Assembly (NCBI RefSeq): GCF_963678635.1
Contig: NC_087070.1
Span: 26,846,057 to 26,910,056 of the forward strand
Source: Symsagittifera roscoffensis
Taxonomy: Eukaryota; Xenacoelomorpha; Acoela; Convolutidae
DNA: 64,000 bases
Reading direction: 5' to 3'
The position numbers were made by a program, and so were the translations under genes. Positions 10,891-25,014 of the stretch are shown in pieces. Each line of letters begins with the position of its first letter. Position 1 is the first letter of the stretch. The notes beneath the pieces are model-generated. The model saw only the letters and a list, made by a program, of their open reading frames with translations, did not search any database and had not been told where the DNA came from.

Positions 10891-13690
10891 TCTATACATT
10901 CCTATATAGTGGGGTGCTGTTAGGGTATATTTAGGGGTTGCAAATCTGGCGTTCAAGTATGACTGCTCAAATCCTTATATTGTTCGAGATATGGCGCTTT
11001 TATGATTTTTGAGTTTTTTTTCGAAAAACCTAGAAAGAAAAAACCAACTGAACTTGAATTTCTCAACCCTATAGTGGGGTGCTATCAGGGTATATTCAGG
11101 GGTTGCAAATCTGGCGTCCAAGTATGACTGTTCAAATCTTTTTGGTTTTTGAGAAATTGCGTTTTTTATGATTTTTTTTTTCAAAAAAAATTAAATATAG
11201 AAAAAATTAACCTAACTTTAATTTATCAACCCTATAGTGGGAGGCTGTCAAGGTACATTCAGAAGTTGCAAATCTGGCGTCCAAGTGTGACTTCTCAAGT
11301 CCTTTTGGTTTTCGAGAAATGGTGTTTTTACGATTTTTTATTATTTTTTTTCTTCAAAAAATCTTATATATAAAAAATCAACCGAACCCCGAACTTCAAT
11401 TTCTCAACTCTATCGTGGGATGCTGTCAGGTTACATTCAGAGGTTGCAAATCGAGAGTCTAAGTATGACTGCTCAAGTTTTTTTTTTTTTTTTTTTCGAG
11501 ATATGGCGTTTTTTATGATTTTTTCATAATATTTTTCAAAAATCTTAGATAAAAAAAAATAACCGAACTTCAATTTCTCAACCCTATAGTGAGGTGCTAT
11601 CAGGGTATATTCAGGGGTTGCAAATCTGGCGTCCAAGTATGACTGCTCAAATCTTCTTGGTTTTTGAGAAATTGCGTTTTTTTTTTATTTTTAATTTTTT
11701 TTTCAAAAAAAATTAAATATAGAAAAAATTAACCTAACTTTAATTTATCAACCCTATAGTGGGAGGCTGTCAGGGTACATTCAGAAGTTTCAAATCTGGC
11801 GTCCAAGTGTGACTTCTCAAGTCTTTTTGGTTTTCGAGAAATGGTGTTTTTACGATTTTTTATTATTGTTTTTCTTCAAAAAATCTTATATATAAAAAAT
11901 CAACCGAACTTCAATTTCTCAACTCTATCGTGGGATGCTGTCAGGTTACATTCAGAGGTTGCAAATCTAGAGTCTAAGTATGACTGCTCAAGTCCTTTTG
12001 GTTTTCGAGATATGGCGTTTTTTATGATTTTTTCATAATTTTTTTCAAAAATCTTAGATATAGAAAAAAAACCGAACTTCAATTTCTCAACCCTAAAGTG
12101 GGATACTGTCAGGGTACATCCAGGGGTTGCAAATCTCGAGTCCAAGTATGACTGCTCAAGTTCTTTTGTTTTTCGAGAGTTGGCGTTTTTTATGATTTTT
12201 TTCATTTTTTTTTTCAAAAAATTTAAGATATGAAAAAATCGAACCGAACTTGAAATTCTCTACCGAATATTGGGTTGCTGTCAAGGTACATTCAAGGGTT
12301 GAGAATCTGGCGTCCAAGTATGACTGCTTAAATCCTTTTGATTTTCGAGATATGGCGTTTTATGATTTTTTCATTTTTTTTTTCAAGAAAACTTAGACAT
12401 AAAAAAATAATCGAACTTCAATTTCTCAACTCTATAGTGGAATGCTTTCAAGGTACATTCAGCGGTTGCAAATCTGGCGTTCAATTATGACTGCTCAAAT
12501 CTTTTTTTGCTCGAGATATGGCGTTTTTTATGTTTTTTTCATGTTTTTTTTTTCAAAAAAAAATTAGAAATAAAAAAATAACCGAACTTGAATTTCTCAA
12601 GCTTATAGTGGGTTGTTGTCAGGCTAAATTCAGGGGTTGCAAATCTGGAGTCCAAGTATGGCTGCTCAAGTCTTTTTGGTTTTCGAGAAATGGCGTTTTT
12701 TATGATTTTTTCATAATTTAAAAAAAAAAGCTTAGAGATAAAGAAACTTAGATACAAAAAACTAACCGAACTTGAATTTCTCAATTCTATAGTGGGGTGC
12801 TGTCAGGCTATATTCAGGAGTTGCAAATCTGGCGTTCAATTGTGACTGTTCAATTTCTTTTGGTTTTCGAGAAATTGCGTTTTTTGTGTTTTTTTTTTTC
12901 ATTTTTTTTTCAAAATTTTTTTTCAAAAACTTCAATTTCTCAACCCTATTGTGGGGTGCTGTTAGGGTACAATCAGGGGTTGCAAATCTGGAGTCATGGT
13001 ATGACTGCTCAAATTCTTTTGGTTTTCAAGAAATGGCGTTTTTTATGATTTTTTTTTCAAAAAAAATAAGATATAAAAAAATCGAACCGAACTTGAAATT
13101 CTCTACCTTATATTGGGTTGCTGTCAAGGTACATTCAGGGGTTGAGAATCTGGCGTCCAAGTATGACTGCTTAAATCCTTTTGGTTTTCGAGATATGGCG
13201 TTTTATGATTTTTTCAAGAAAACGTAGATATAAAAAAAATAACCGAACTTCAATTTATCAACTCTATTGTGGGGTGCTTTCAAGGTACATTCAGGGGTTG
13301 CAAATCTGGCGTTCAAGTATGACTGCTCAAATCCTTTTATTGCTCGAGATATGGCGTTTTTTAGGTATTTTTTCATGTTTTTTTTTTCAAAAAAAAGTTA
13401 GATAAAAAAATAACCGAATTTGAATTTCTCAACCTTATAGTGGGTTGCTGTCAGGGTAAATTCAGGGGTTGCAAATCTGGAGTCCAAGTATGGCTGCTCA
13501 AATCCTTTTGGTTTTCGAGATATGCCGTTTTTTATGATTTTGTAATTTTTTTTTCAAAAAAACCTAGATGTAAAAAAAATTAACCGAACTTCAATTTCTC
13601 AACCCTATTGTGAGGTGCTGTCAGGGTAAATTCTGGGGTTGCAAACCTGGAGTACAAGTATGACTGCTCAAATCCTTTTTTTTCTAGATT
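10890..13690 (+). repeat. Tandem array of ~165-bp core repeat, part 1
   Basis: About seventeen head-to-tail units. Each has CTCAACCCTATAGTGGGGTG, CTGTCAGGGTACATTCAGGG, TTGCAAATCTGGCGTCCAAG, TATGACTGCTCAAATCC, GGTTTTCGAGATATGGCG, a T-tract ending in C followed by an A-tract, and AACCGAACTTCAATTTCTC. Units differ by substitutions and homopolymer length, so this part is older than the 19-22 kb block. Open frames of 60-120 codons run through it because 165 is a multiple of three; I do not regard them as genes. Confidence 0.9.
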
Positions 13691-14340
13691 TTTGGTTTGT
13701 CTGTTTTGTGAAGACTTGGTTTTGTAGCACGGAGTTGCGATTGACGCGCTAGTTATTATTTACCTACGCAGTTGATCCTCTTCTACATATATGTGGGTTG
13801 CGACAATGGCTGACCACTTTTGTTCCGAGAACTGAAAGAGGGAAGGAACTTTGTCTTGGGTGTGGCATAGTTTTGTATGGGTTTTTAAATGCTTAATAAC
13901 CGAAGTGGTTTATCATTTAATTAGGTCGCGTGATTTTTTTTTCAGGAAAAGTCATCTTTCTATATATCTATCTACACATTATTTAATTGGTGTTTCAGTT
14001 GACATTTGTTTAATAAGTCCTTTGTTTAATATTGACATGTTTAAGCTTTTTCAACGCATCATTTTTTGCATGTTTAGCTAAAGATTTTCTTGGATGCTTA
14101 AGGTATATTGTATATTGTAATGCTTAAGAAATTCCCTTTGCACATAAGTAAGAAATCGCTATGTTGGCCTGTTAAATGGTCAAAACAATGCAAGGGTTGA
14201 AATGTTAACTCAAGTCGACGTTTTAAAGTCTATTGGAGGGCGAATAACTCCTACTTTCGCAACGTATAATATTTTTTCTTCTTTCGCAACGTAAAACTAT
14301 CACTATTTTTGTTTCACAATTTATTTAATTAAATTTCATT
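13690..14340 (+). repeat. Spacer/element head interrupting the array, copy 1
   Basis: The array stops at TTTTTTTTCTAGATTTTTGG. A non-array segment follows, with GTTTTGTAGCACGGAGTTGCG, ATATATGTGGGTTGCGACAATG, GAACTGAAAGAGGGAAGG, a degenerate TATC tract near 13,960 and TGTTTAAG-type motifs to 14,140. It ends near TTCAACCTTATAGGGCGGTG, where core repeats resume. The segment recurs almost unchanged 11,332 bases further on. Its inner part resembles the GGGGAGGAACTTATCTTCGG region at 39.7 kb, so it is probably the left arm of a repeat element rather than unique DNA. Confidence 0.7.
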
Positions 14341-14366
14341 TTTTCAACCTTATAGGGCGGTGCTAT

Positions 14367-17300
14367 CAGGGTACACTCAGGCGCTGCAAATCTGGCGTCC
14401 AAGTATGAGTACTCAAGTCCTTTTGGTTTTCGAGAAATGGTGTTTTTACGATTTTTTATTATTTTTTTTCTTCAAAAAATCTTATATATAAAAAATCAAC
14501 CGAACTTCAATTTCTCAACTCTATCATGGGATGCTGTCAGGTATCATTCAGAGGTTGCAAATCGAGAGTCTAAGTATGACTGCTCAAGTCCTTTTGGTTT
14601 TCGAGATATGGCGTTTTTTATGATTTTTTCATAATTTTTTTCAAAAATCTTAGATATAAAAAAAATAACCGAACTTCAATTTTTCAACCCCAAAGTGGGA
14701 TACTGTCAGGGTACATTCAGGGGTTGCAAATCTCGAGTCCAAGTATGACTGCTCAAATACTTTTGTTTTTCGAGAGTTGGCGTTTTTTATGATTTTTTTC
14801 ATTTTTTTTTTCAAAAAATTTAAGATATGAAAACATCGAACCGAACTTGAAATTCTCTACCGAATATTGGGTTGCTGTCAAGGTACATTCAAGGGTTGAG
14901 AATCTGGCGTCCAAGTATGACTGCTTAAATCCTTTTGGTTTTCGAGATATGGCGTTTTATGATTTTTTCATTTTTTTTTCAAGAAAACTTAGATATAAAA
15001 AATAATCGAACTTCAACTTCTCAACTCTTTAGTGAGGTGCTTTCAAGGTACATTCAGCGGTTGCAAATCTGGCGTTCAATTATGACTGCTCAAATCTTTT
15101 TTTGCTCGAGATATGGCGTTTTTTATGTTTTTTTCATGTTTTTTTTTCAAAAAAAATTAGAAATAAAAAAATAACAGAACTTGAATTTCTCAAGCTTATA
15201 GTGCGTTGCTGTCAGGCTAAATTCAGGGGCTTTTTGGTTTTCGAGAAATGGCGTTTTTTATGATTTTTTCATAAAAAGTCTTTTTGGTTTTCGAGAAATG
15301 GCGTTTTTTATGATTTTTTCATATTTTTTTTAAAAAAAAGCTTAGAGATAAAGAAACTTAGATACAAAAAACTAACCGAACTTGAATTTCTCAATTCTAT
15401 AGTGGGATGCTGTCAGGCTATATTCAGGAGTTGCAAATCTGGCGTTCAATTGTGACTGCTCAAATTCTTTTGGTTTTCGAGAAATTGCGTTTTTTGTGTT
15501 TTTTTTTTTTCATTTTTTTTTTCAAAATTTTTTTTCAAAAACTTCAATTTCTCAACTCTTTTGTGGGGTGCTTTCAAGGTACATTCAGCGGTTGCAAATC
15601 TGGCGTTCAATTATGACTGCTCAAATCTTTTTTTGCTCGAGATATGGCGTTTTTTATGTTTTTTTCATGTTTTTTTTTCAAAAAAAATTAGAAATAAAAA
15701 AATAACAGAACTTGAATTTCTCAAGCTTATAGTGCGTTGCTGTCAGGCTAAATTCAGGGGCTTTTTGGTTTTCGAGAAATGGCGTTTTTTATGATTTTTT
15801 CATAAAAAGTCTTTTTGGTTTTCGAGAAATGGCGTTTTTTATGATTTTTTCATATTTTTTTTAAAAAAAAGCTTAGAGATAAAGAAACTTAGATACAAAA
15901 AACTAACCGAACTTGAATTTCTCAATTCTATAGTGGGATGCTGTCAGGCTATATTCAGGAGTTGCAAATCTGGCGTTCAATTGTGACTGCTCAAATTCTT
16001 TTGGTTTTCGAGAAATTGCGTTTTTTGTGTTTTTTTTTTTTCATTTTTTTTTTCAAAATTTTTTTTCAAAAACTTCAATTTCTCAACCCTATTGTGGGGT
16101 GCTGTTAGGGTACAATCAGGGGTTGCAAATCTGGAGTCATGGTATGACTGCTCAAATCCTTTTATTGCTCGAGATATGGCGTTTTATAGGTCTTTTTTCA
16201 TGATTTTTTTTCAAAAAAAAGTTAGATAAAAAAATAACCGAATTTGAATTTCTCAACCTTATAGTGGGTTGCTGTCAGGGTACACTCAGGCGCTGCAAAT
16301 CTGGCGTCCAAGTATGAGTACTCAAGTCCTTTTGGTTTTCGAGAAATGGTGTTTTTACGATTTTTTATTATTTTTTTTCTTCAAAAAATCTTATATATAA
16401 AAAATCAACCGAACTTCAATTTCTCAACTCTATCATGGGATGCTGTCAGGTATCATTCAGAGGTTGCAAATCGAGAGTCTAAGTATGACTGCTCAAGTCC
16501 TTTTGGTTTTCGAGATATGGCGTTTTTTATGATTTTTTCATAATTTTTTTCAAAAATCTTAGATATAAAAAAAATAACCGAACTTCAATTTTTCAACCCC
16601 AAAGTGGGATACTGTCAGGGTACATTCAGGGGTTGCAAATCTCGAGTCCAAGTATGACTGCTCAAATACTTTTGTTTTTCGAGAGTTGGCGTTTTTTATG
16701 ATTTTTTTCATTTTTTTTTTCAAAAAATTTAAGATATGAAAACATCGAACCGAACTTGAAATTCTCTACCGAATATTGGGTTGCTGTCAAGGTACATTCA
16801 AGGGTTGAGAATCTGGCGTCCAAGTATGACTGCTTAAATCCTTTTGGTTTTCGAGATATGGCGTTTTATGATTTTTTCATTTTTTTTTTCAAGAAAACTT
16901 AGATATAAAAAATAATCGAACTTCAACTTCTCAACTCTTTAGTGGGGTGCTTTCAAGGTACATTCAGCGGTTGCAAATCTGGCGTTCAATTATGACTGCT
17001 CAAATCTTTTTTTGCTCGAGATATGGCGTTTTTTATGTTTTTTTCATGTTTTTTTTTTCAAAAAAAATTAGAAATAAAAAAATAACAGAACTTGAATTTC
17101 TCAAGCTTATAGTGCGTTGCTGTCAGGCTAAATTCAGGGGCTTTTTGGTTTTCGAGAAATGGCGTTTTTTATGATTTTTTCATAAAAAGTCTTTTTGGTT
17201 TTCGAGAAATGGCGTTTTTTATGATTTTTTCATATTTTTTTTAAAAAAAAGCTTAGAGATAAAGAAACTTAGATACAAAAAACTAACCGAACTTGAATTT

Positions 17301-17451
17301 CTCAATTCTATAGTGGGATGCTGTCAGGCTATATTCAGGAGTTGCAAATCTGGCGTTCAATTGTGACTGCTCAAATTCTTTTGGTTTTCGAGAAATTGCG
17401 TTTTTTGTGTTTTTTTTTTTTCATTTTTTTTTTCAAAATTTTTTTTCAAAA
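14367..17451 (+). repeat. Higher-order blocks of ~1.9 kb and ~0.53 kb
   Basis: The stretch from about 14,367 to 15,540 recurs at 16,276-17,451 with a constant shift of 1,909 bases. Inside it a smaller block (about 15,020-15,550) is repeated immediately at about 15,560-16,080. Both carry a short internal duplication of CTTTTTGGTTTTCGAGAAA separated by ATAAAAAGT (near 15,230, 15,757 and 17,139). The nested periods show at least two rounds of block duplication on top of the monomer array. Confidence 0.8.
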
Positions 17452-19109
17452 ACTTCAATTTCTCAACCCTATTGTGGGGTGCTGTTAGGGTACAATCAGG
17501 GGTTGCAAATCTGGAGTCATGGTATGACTGCTCAAATCCTTTTATTGCTCGAGATATGGCGTTTTTTAGGTCTTTTTTCATGATTTTTTTTCAAAAAAAA
17601 GTTAGATAAAAAAATAACCGAATTTGAATTTCTCAACCTTATAGTGGGTTGCTGTCAGGGTAAATTCAGGGGTTGAGAATCTGGCGTCCAAGTATGACTG
17701 CTTAAATCCTTTTGGTTTTCGAGATATGGCGTTTTATGAGTTTTTCAAGAAAACTTAGATCTAAAAAAAAAAATAACCGAACTTCAATTTCTCAACTCTA
17801 TTGTGGGGTGCTTTCAAGGTACATTCAGGGGTTGCAAATCTGGCGTTCAAGTATGACTGCTCAAATCCTTTTATTGCTCGAGATATGGCGTTTTTTAGGT
17901 CTTTTTTCATGATTTTTTTTCAAAAAAAAGTTAGATAAAAAATAACCGAATTTGAATTTCTCAACCTTATAGTGGGTTGCTGTCAGGGTAAATTCAGGGG
18001 TTGAGAATCTGGCGTCCAAGTATGACTGCTTAAATCCTTTTGGTTTTCGAGATATGGCGTTTTATGATTTTTACAAGAAAACTTAGATCTAAAAAAAAAA
18101 TAAACGAACTTCAATTTCTCAACCCTAAAGTGGGATACTGTCAGGGTACATTCAGGGGTTGCAAATCTCGAGTCCAAGTATGACTGCTCAAATACTTTTG
18201 TTTTTCGAGAGTTGGCGTTTTTTATGATTTTTTTCATTTTTTTTTCAAAAAATTTAAGATATGAAAAAATCGAACCGAACTTGAAATTCTCTACCGAATA
18301 TTGGGTTGCTGTCAAGGTACATTCAAGGGTTGAGAATCTGGCGTCCAAGTATGAATGCTTAAATCCTTTTGGTTTTCGAGATATGGCGTTTTATGATTTT
18401 TTCATTTTTTTTTCAAGAAAACTTAGATATAAAAAAAATAATCGAACTTCATTTTCTCAACTCTATAGTGGGTTGCTTTCAAGGTACATTCATCGGTTGC
18501 AAATCTGGCGTTCAATTATGACTGCTCAAATCTTTTTTTGCTCGAGATATGGCTTTTTTTATGTTTTTTTCATGTTTTTTTTTCAAAAAAAATTAGAAAT
18601 AAAAAAATAACCGAACTTGAAATTCTCAGGCTTATAGTGCGTTGCTGTCAGGCTAAATTCAGGGGCTGCAAATCTGGAGTCCAAGTATGGCTGCTCAAGT
18701 CTTTTTGGTTTTCGAGAAATGGCGTTTTTTATGATTTTTTCATAATTTTTTATAAAAAAGCTTAGAGATATAGAAACTTAGATACAAAAAACTAACCGAA
18801 CTTGAATTTCTCAATTCTATAGTGGGATGCTGTCAGGCTATATTCAGGAGTTGCAAATCTGGCGTTCAATTGTGACTGCTCAAATTCTTTTGGTTTTCGA
18901 GAAATTGCGTTTTTTGTGTTTTTTTTTTATTTTTTTTTTTCAATTTTTTTTTTCAAAAAGTTCAATATCTCAACCCTTTTGTGGGGTGCTGTCAGGGTAA
19001 ATTCAGGGGTTGAGAATCTGGCTTCCAAGTATGACTGCTTAAATCCTTTTGGTTTTCGAGATATGGCGTTTTATGATTTTTTCAAGAAAACTTAGATCTA
19101 AAAAAAAAA

Positions 19110-22100
19110 TAACCGAACTTCAATTTCTCAACCCTAAAGTGGGATACTGTCAGGGTACATTCAGGGGTTGCAAATCTCGAGTCCAAGTATGACTGCTCAA
19201 ATACTTTTGTTTTTCGAGAGTTGGCGTTTTTTATGATTTTTTTCATTTTTTTTTTTCAAAAAATTTAAGATATGAAAAAATCGAACCGAACTTGAAATTC
19301 TCTACCGAATATTGGGTTGCGGTCAAGGTACATTCAAGGGTTGAGAATCTGGCGTCCAAGTATGAATGCTTAAATCCTTTTGGTTTTCGAGATATTGCGT
19401 TTTATGATTTTTTCAAGAAAACTTAGATCTAAAAAAAAATAACCGAACTTCAATTTCTCAACCCTAAAGTGGGATACTGTCAGGGTACATTCAGGGGTTG
19501 CAAATCTCGAGTCCAAGTATGACTGCTCAAATACTTTTGTTTTTCGAGAGTTGGCGTTTTTTATGATTTTTTTCATTTTGTTTTTCAAAAAATTTAAGAT
19601 ATGAAAAAATCGAACCGAACTTGAAATTCTCTACCGAATATTGGGTTGCTGTCAAGGTACATTCAAGGGTTGAGAATCTGGCGTCCAAGTATGAATGCTT
19701 AAATCCTTTTGGTTTTCGAGATATGGCGTTTTATGATTTTTTCAAGAAAACTTAGATCTAAAAAAAAAATAACCGAACTTCAATTTCTCAACCCTAAAGT
19801 GGGATACTGTCAGGGTACATTCAGGGGTTGCAAATCTCGAGTCCAAGTATGACTGCTCAAATACTTTTGTTTTTCGAGAGTTGGCGTTTTTTATGATTTT
19901 TTTCATTTTTTTTTTCAAAAAATTTAAGATATGAAAAAATCGAACCGAACTTGAAATTCTCTACCGAATATTGGGTTGCTGTCAAGGTACATTCAAGGGT
20001 TGAGAATCTGGCGTCCAAGTATGAATGCTTAAATCCTTTTGGTTTTCGAGATATGGCGTTTTATGATTTTTTCAAGAAAACTTAGATCTAAAAAAAAAAT
20101 AACCGAACTTCAATTTCTCAACCCTAAAGTGGGATACTGTCAGGGTACATTCAGGGGTTGCAAATCTCGAGTCCAAGTATGACTGCTCAAATACTTTTGT
20201 TTTTCGAGAGTTGGCGTTTTTTATGATTTTTTTCATTTTTTTTTTCAAAAAATTTAAGATATGAAAAAATCGAACCGAACTTGAAATTCTCTACCGAATA
20301 TTGGGTTGCTGTCAAGGTACATTCAAGGGTTGAGAATCTGGCGTCCAAGTATGAATGCTTAAATCCTTTTGGTTTTCGAGATATGGCGTTTTATGATTTT
20401 TTCAAGAAAACTTAGATCTAAAAAAAAAATAACCGAACTTCAATTTCTCAACCCTAAAGTGGGATACTGTCAGGGTACATTCAGGGGTTGCAAATCTCGA
20501 GTCCAAGTATGACTGCTCAAATACTTTTGTTTTTCGAGAGTTGGCGTTTTTTATGATTTTTTTCATTTTTTTTTCAAAAAATTTAACATATGAAAAAATC
20601 GAACCGAACTTGAAATTCTCTACCGAATATTGGGTTGCTGTCAAGGTACATTCAAGGGTTGAGAATCTGGCGTCCAAGTATGAATGCTTAAATCCTTTTG
20701 GTTTTCGAGATATGGCGTTTTATGATTTTTTCAAGAAAACTTAGATCTAAAAAAAAAATAACCGAACTTCAATTTCTCAACCCTAAAGTGGGATACTGTC
20801 AGGGTACATTCAGGGGTTGCAAATCTCGAGTCCAAGTATGACTGCTCAAATACTTTTGTTTTTCGAGAGTTGGCGTTTTTTATGATTTTTTTCATTTTTT
20901 TTTTTCAAAAAATTTAAGATATGAAAAAATCGAACCGAACTTGAAATTCTCTACCGAATATTGGGTTGCTGTCAAGGTACATTCAAGGGTTGAGAATCTG
21001 GCGTCCAAGTATGAATGCTTAAATCCTTTTGGTTTTCGAGATATGGCGTTTTATGATTTTTTCAAGAAAACTTAGATCTAAAAAAAAAATAACCGAACTT
21101 CAATTTCTCAACCCTAAAGTGGGATACTGTCAGGGTACATTCAGGGGTTGCAAATCTCGAGTCCAAGTATGACTGCTCAAATACTTTTGTTTTTCGAGAG
21201 TTGGCGTTTTTTATGATTTTTTTCATTTTTTTTTTCAAAAAATTTAAGATATGAAAAAATCGAACCGAACTTGAAATTCTCTACCGAATATTGGGTTGCT
21301 GTCAAGGTACATTCAAGGGTTGAGAATCTGGCGTCCAAGTATGAATGCTTAAATCCTTTTGGTTTTCGAGATATGGCGTTTTATGATTTTTTCAAGAAAA
21401 CTTAGATCTAAAAAAAAAATAACCGAACTTCAATTTCTCAACCCTAAAGTGGGATACTGTCAGGGTACATTCAGGGGTTGCAAATCTCGAGTCCAAGTAT
21501 GACTGCTCAAATACTTTTGTTTTTCGAGAGTTGGCGTTTTTTATGATTTTTTTCATTTTTTTTTTTCAAAAAATTTAAGATATGAAAAAATCGAACCGAA
21601 CTTGAAATTCTCTACCGAATATTGGGTTGCTGTCAAGGTACATTCAAGGGTTGAGAATCTGGCGTCCAAGTATGAATGCTTAAATCCTTTTGGTTTTCGA
21701 GATATGGCGTTTTATGATTTTTTCAAGAAAACTTAGATCTAAAAAAAAAATAACCGAACTTCAATTTCTCAACCCTAAAGTGGGATACTGTCAGGGTACA
21801 TTCAGGGGTTGCAAATCTCGAGTCCAAGTATGACTGCTCAAATACTTTTGTTTTTCGAGAGTTGGCGTTTTTTATGATTTTTTTCATTTTTTTTTTCAAA
21901 AAATTTAACATATGAAAAAATCGAACCGAACTTGAAATTCTCTACCGAATATTGGGTTGCTGTCAAGGTACATTCAAGGGTTGAGAATCTGGCGTCCAAG
22001 TATGAATGCTTAAATCCTTTTGGTTTTCGAGATATGGCGTTTTATGATTTTTTCAAGAAAACTTAGATCTAAAAAAAAAATAACCGAACTTCAATTTCTC

Positions 22101-22430
22101 AACCCTAAAGTGGGATACTGTCAGGGTACATTCAGGGGTTGCAAATCTCGAGTCCAAGTATGACTGCTCAAATACTTTTGTTTTTCGAGAGTTGGCGTTT
22201 TTTATGATTTTTTTCATTTTTTTTTTCAAAAAATTTAAGATATGAAAAAATCGAACCGAACTTGAAATTCTCTACCGAATATTGGGTTGCTGTCAAGGTA
22301 CATTCAAGGGTTGAGAATCTGGCGTCCAAGTATGAATGCTTAAATCCTTTTGGTTTTCGAGATATGGCGTTTTATGATTTTTTCATTTTTTTTTTCAAGA
22401 AAACTTAGATATAAAAAAAATAATCGAACT
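19110..22430 (+). repeat. Homogenised 330-bp dimeric higher-order repeat, ~10 copies
   Basis: Two monomer subtypes alternate strictly: one with CCCTAAAGTGGGATACTGTC and TCTCGAGTCC, the other with CTACCGAATATTGGG and AAGTATGAATGC. The landmark ACCCTAAAGTGGG starts at about 19,131, 19,461, 19,791, 20,121, 20,451, 20,780, 21,111, 21,441, 21,771 and 22,101, so the period is 330. Copies are almost identical apart from homopolymer length and a few substitutions (for example TTTAACATATG for TTTAAGATATG in two copies). This is the youngest part of the array. Confidence 0.9.
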
Positions 22431-25014
22431 TCAATTTCTCAACTCTATAGTGGGGTGCTTTCAAGGTACATTCATCGGTTGCAAATCTGGCGTTCAATTA
22501 TGACTGCTCAAATCTTTTTTTGCTCGAGATATGGCGTTTTTTATGTTTTTTTCATGTTTTTTTTTTCAAAAAAAATTAGAAATAAAAAAATAACCGAACT
22601 TGAAATTCTCAAGCTTATAGTGCGTTGCTGTCAGGCTAAATTCAGGGGCTGCAAATCTGGAGTCCAAGTATGGCTGCTCAAGTCTTTTTGGTTTTCGAGA
22701 AATTGCGTTTTTTGTGTTTTTTTTTTTTTCATTTTTTTTTCAAAATTTTTTTTTCAAAAACTTCAATTTCTCAACCCTATTGTGGGGTGCTGTTAGGGTA
22801 CAATCAGGGGTTGCAAATCTGGAGTCATGGTATGACTGCTCAAATTCTTTTGGTTTTCGAGAAATGGCGTTTTTTATGATTTTTTTTTCAAAAAAAATAA
22901 GATATAAAAAAATCGAACCGAACTTGAAATTCTCTACCTTATATTGGGTTGCTGTCAAGGTACATTCAGGGGTTGAGAATCTGGCGTCCAAGTATGAATG
23001 CTTAAATCCTTTTGGTTTTCGAGATATGGCGTTTTATGATTTTTTCATTTTTTTTTTCAAGAAAACTTAGATATAAAAAAACTAACCGAACTTGAATTTC
23101 TCAATTCTATAGTGGGATGCTGTCAGGCTATATTCAGGAGTTGCAAATCTGGCGTTCAATTGTGACTGCTCAAATTCTTTTGGTTTTCGAGAAATTGCGT
23201 TTTTTGTGTTTTTTTTTTATTTTTTTTTTCAATTTTTTTTTTCAAAAAGTTCAATATCTCAACCCTATTGTGGGGTGCTGTCAGGGTAAATTCAGGGGTT
23301 GAGAATCTGGCTTCCAAGTATGACTGCTTAAATCCTTTTGGTTTTCGAGATATGGCGTTTTATGATTTTTTCAAGAAAACTTAGATCTAAAAAAAAAATA
23401 ACCGAACTTCAATTTCTCAACCCTAAAGTGGGATACTGTCAGGGTACATTCAGGGGTTGCAAATCTCGAGTCCAAGTATGACTGCTCAAATACTTTTGTT
23501 TTTCGAGAGTTGGCGTTTTTTATGATTTTTTTCATTTTTTTTTCAAAAAATTCAAGATATGAAAAAATCGAACCGAACTTGAAATTCTCTACCGAATATT
23601 GGGTTGCTGTAAAGGTACATTCAAGGGTTGAGAATCTGGCGTCTAAGTATGACTGCTTAAATCCTTTTGGTTTTCGAGATATGGCGTTTTATGATTTTTT
23701 CATTTTTTTTTCAAGAAAACTTAGATATAAAAAAAATAATCGAACTTCAATTTCTCAACTCTATAGTGGGGTGCTTTCAAGGTACATTCAGCGGTTGCAA
23801 ATCTGGCGTTCAATTATGGCTGCTCAAGTCTTTTTGGTTTTCGAGAAATGGCGTTTTTTATGATTTTTTCAAATTTTAAAAAAAAAAAGCTTAGAGATAA
23901 AGAAACTTAGATACAAAAAACTAACCGAACTTGAATTTCTCAATTCTATAGTGGGATGCTGTCAGGCTATATTCAGGAGTTGCAAATCTGGCGTTCAATT
24001 GTGACTGCTCAAATTCTTTTGGTTTTCGAGAAATTGCGTTTTTTGTGTTTTTTTTTTTTCATTTTTTTTTTCAAAATTTTTTTTTCAAAAACTTCAATTT
24101 CTCAACCCTATTGTGGGGTGCTGTTAGGGTACAATCAGGGGTTGCAAATCTGGAGTCATGGTATGACTGCTCAAATTCTTTTGGTTTTCGAGAAATGGCG
24201 TTTTTTATGATTTTTTTTTCAAAAAAAATAAGATATAAAAAAATCGAACCGAACTTGAAATTCTCTACCTTATATTGGGTTGCTGTCAAGGTACATTCAG
24301 GGGTTGAGAATCTGGCGTCCAAGTATGACTGCTTAAATCCTTTTGGTTTTCGAGACATGGCGTTTTATGATTTTTTCCAGAAAACTTAGATCTAAAAAAA
24401 AATAACCGAACTTCAATTTCTCAACTCTAATGTGGGGTGCTTTCAAGGTACATTCAGGGGTTGCAAATCTGGCGTTCAAGTATGACTGCTCAAATCCTTT
24501 TATTGCTCGAGATATGGCGTTTTTTAGGTCTTTTTTCATGTTTTTTTTTCAAAAAAAAGTTAGATAAAAAAATAACCGAATTTGAATTTCTCAACCTTAT
24601 AGTGGGTTGCTGTCAGGGTAAATTCAGGGGTTGCAAATCTGGAGTCCAAGTATGGCTGCTCAAATCCTTTTGGTTTTCGAGAAATTGCGTTCTGTATAAT
24701 TTTTTCATTTTTTTTCAAGAAAACTTAGAGATAAAAAAAAACTAACCGAACTTCAATTTCTCAACCGTATAGTGGGGTGCTGTCAGGATACATTCAGAGG
24801 TTGCTAATCTTGAGTCCAAGTATGACTGCTCAAATCCTTTTAATTTTCGAGATATGCCGTTTTTTATGATTTTGTAATTTTTTTTTCAAAAAAACCTAGA
24901 TGTAAAAAAAATTAACCAAACTTCAATTTCTCAACCCTATAGTAAGGTGCTGTCAGGGTAAATTCTGGGGTTGCAAAACTGGAGTCCAAGTATGACTGCT
25001 CAAATCCTTTTTTT

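Noticed and set aside
19110-22430. CRISPR-like or coding-repeat interpretation of the 330-bp periodicity
   Set aside because: There are no short repeats with unique spacers; the whole period is repeated, and the setting is an animal nuclear genome.
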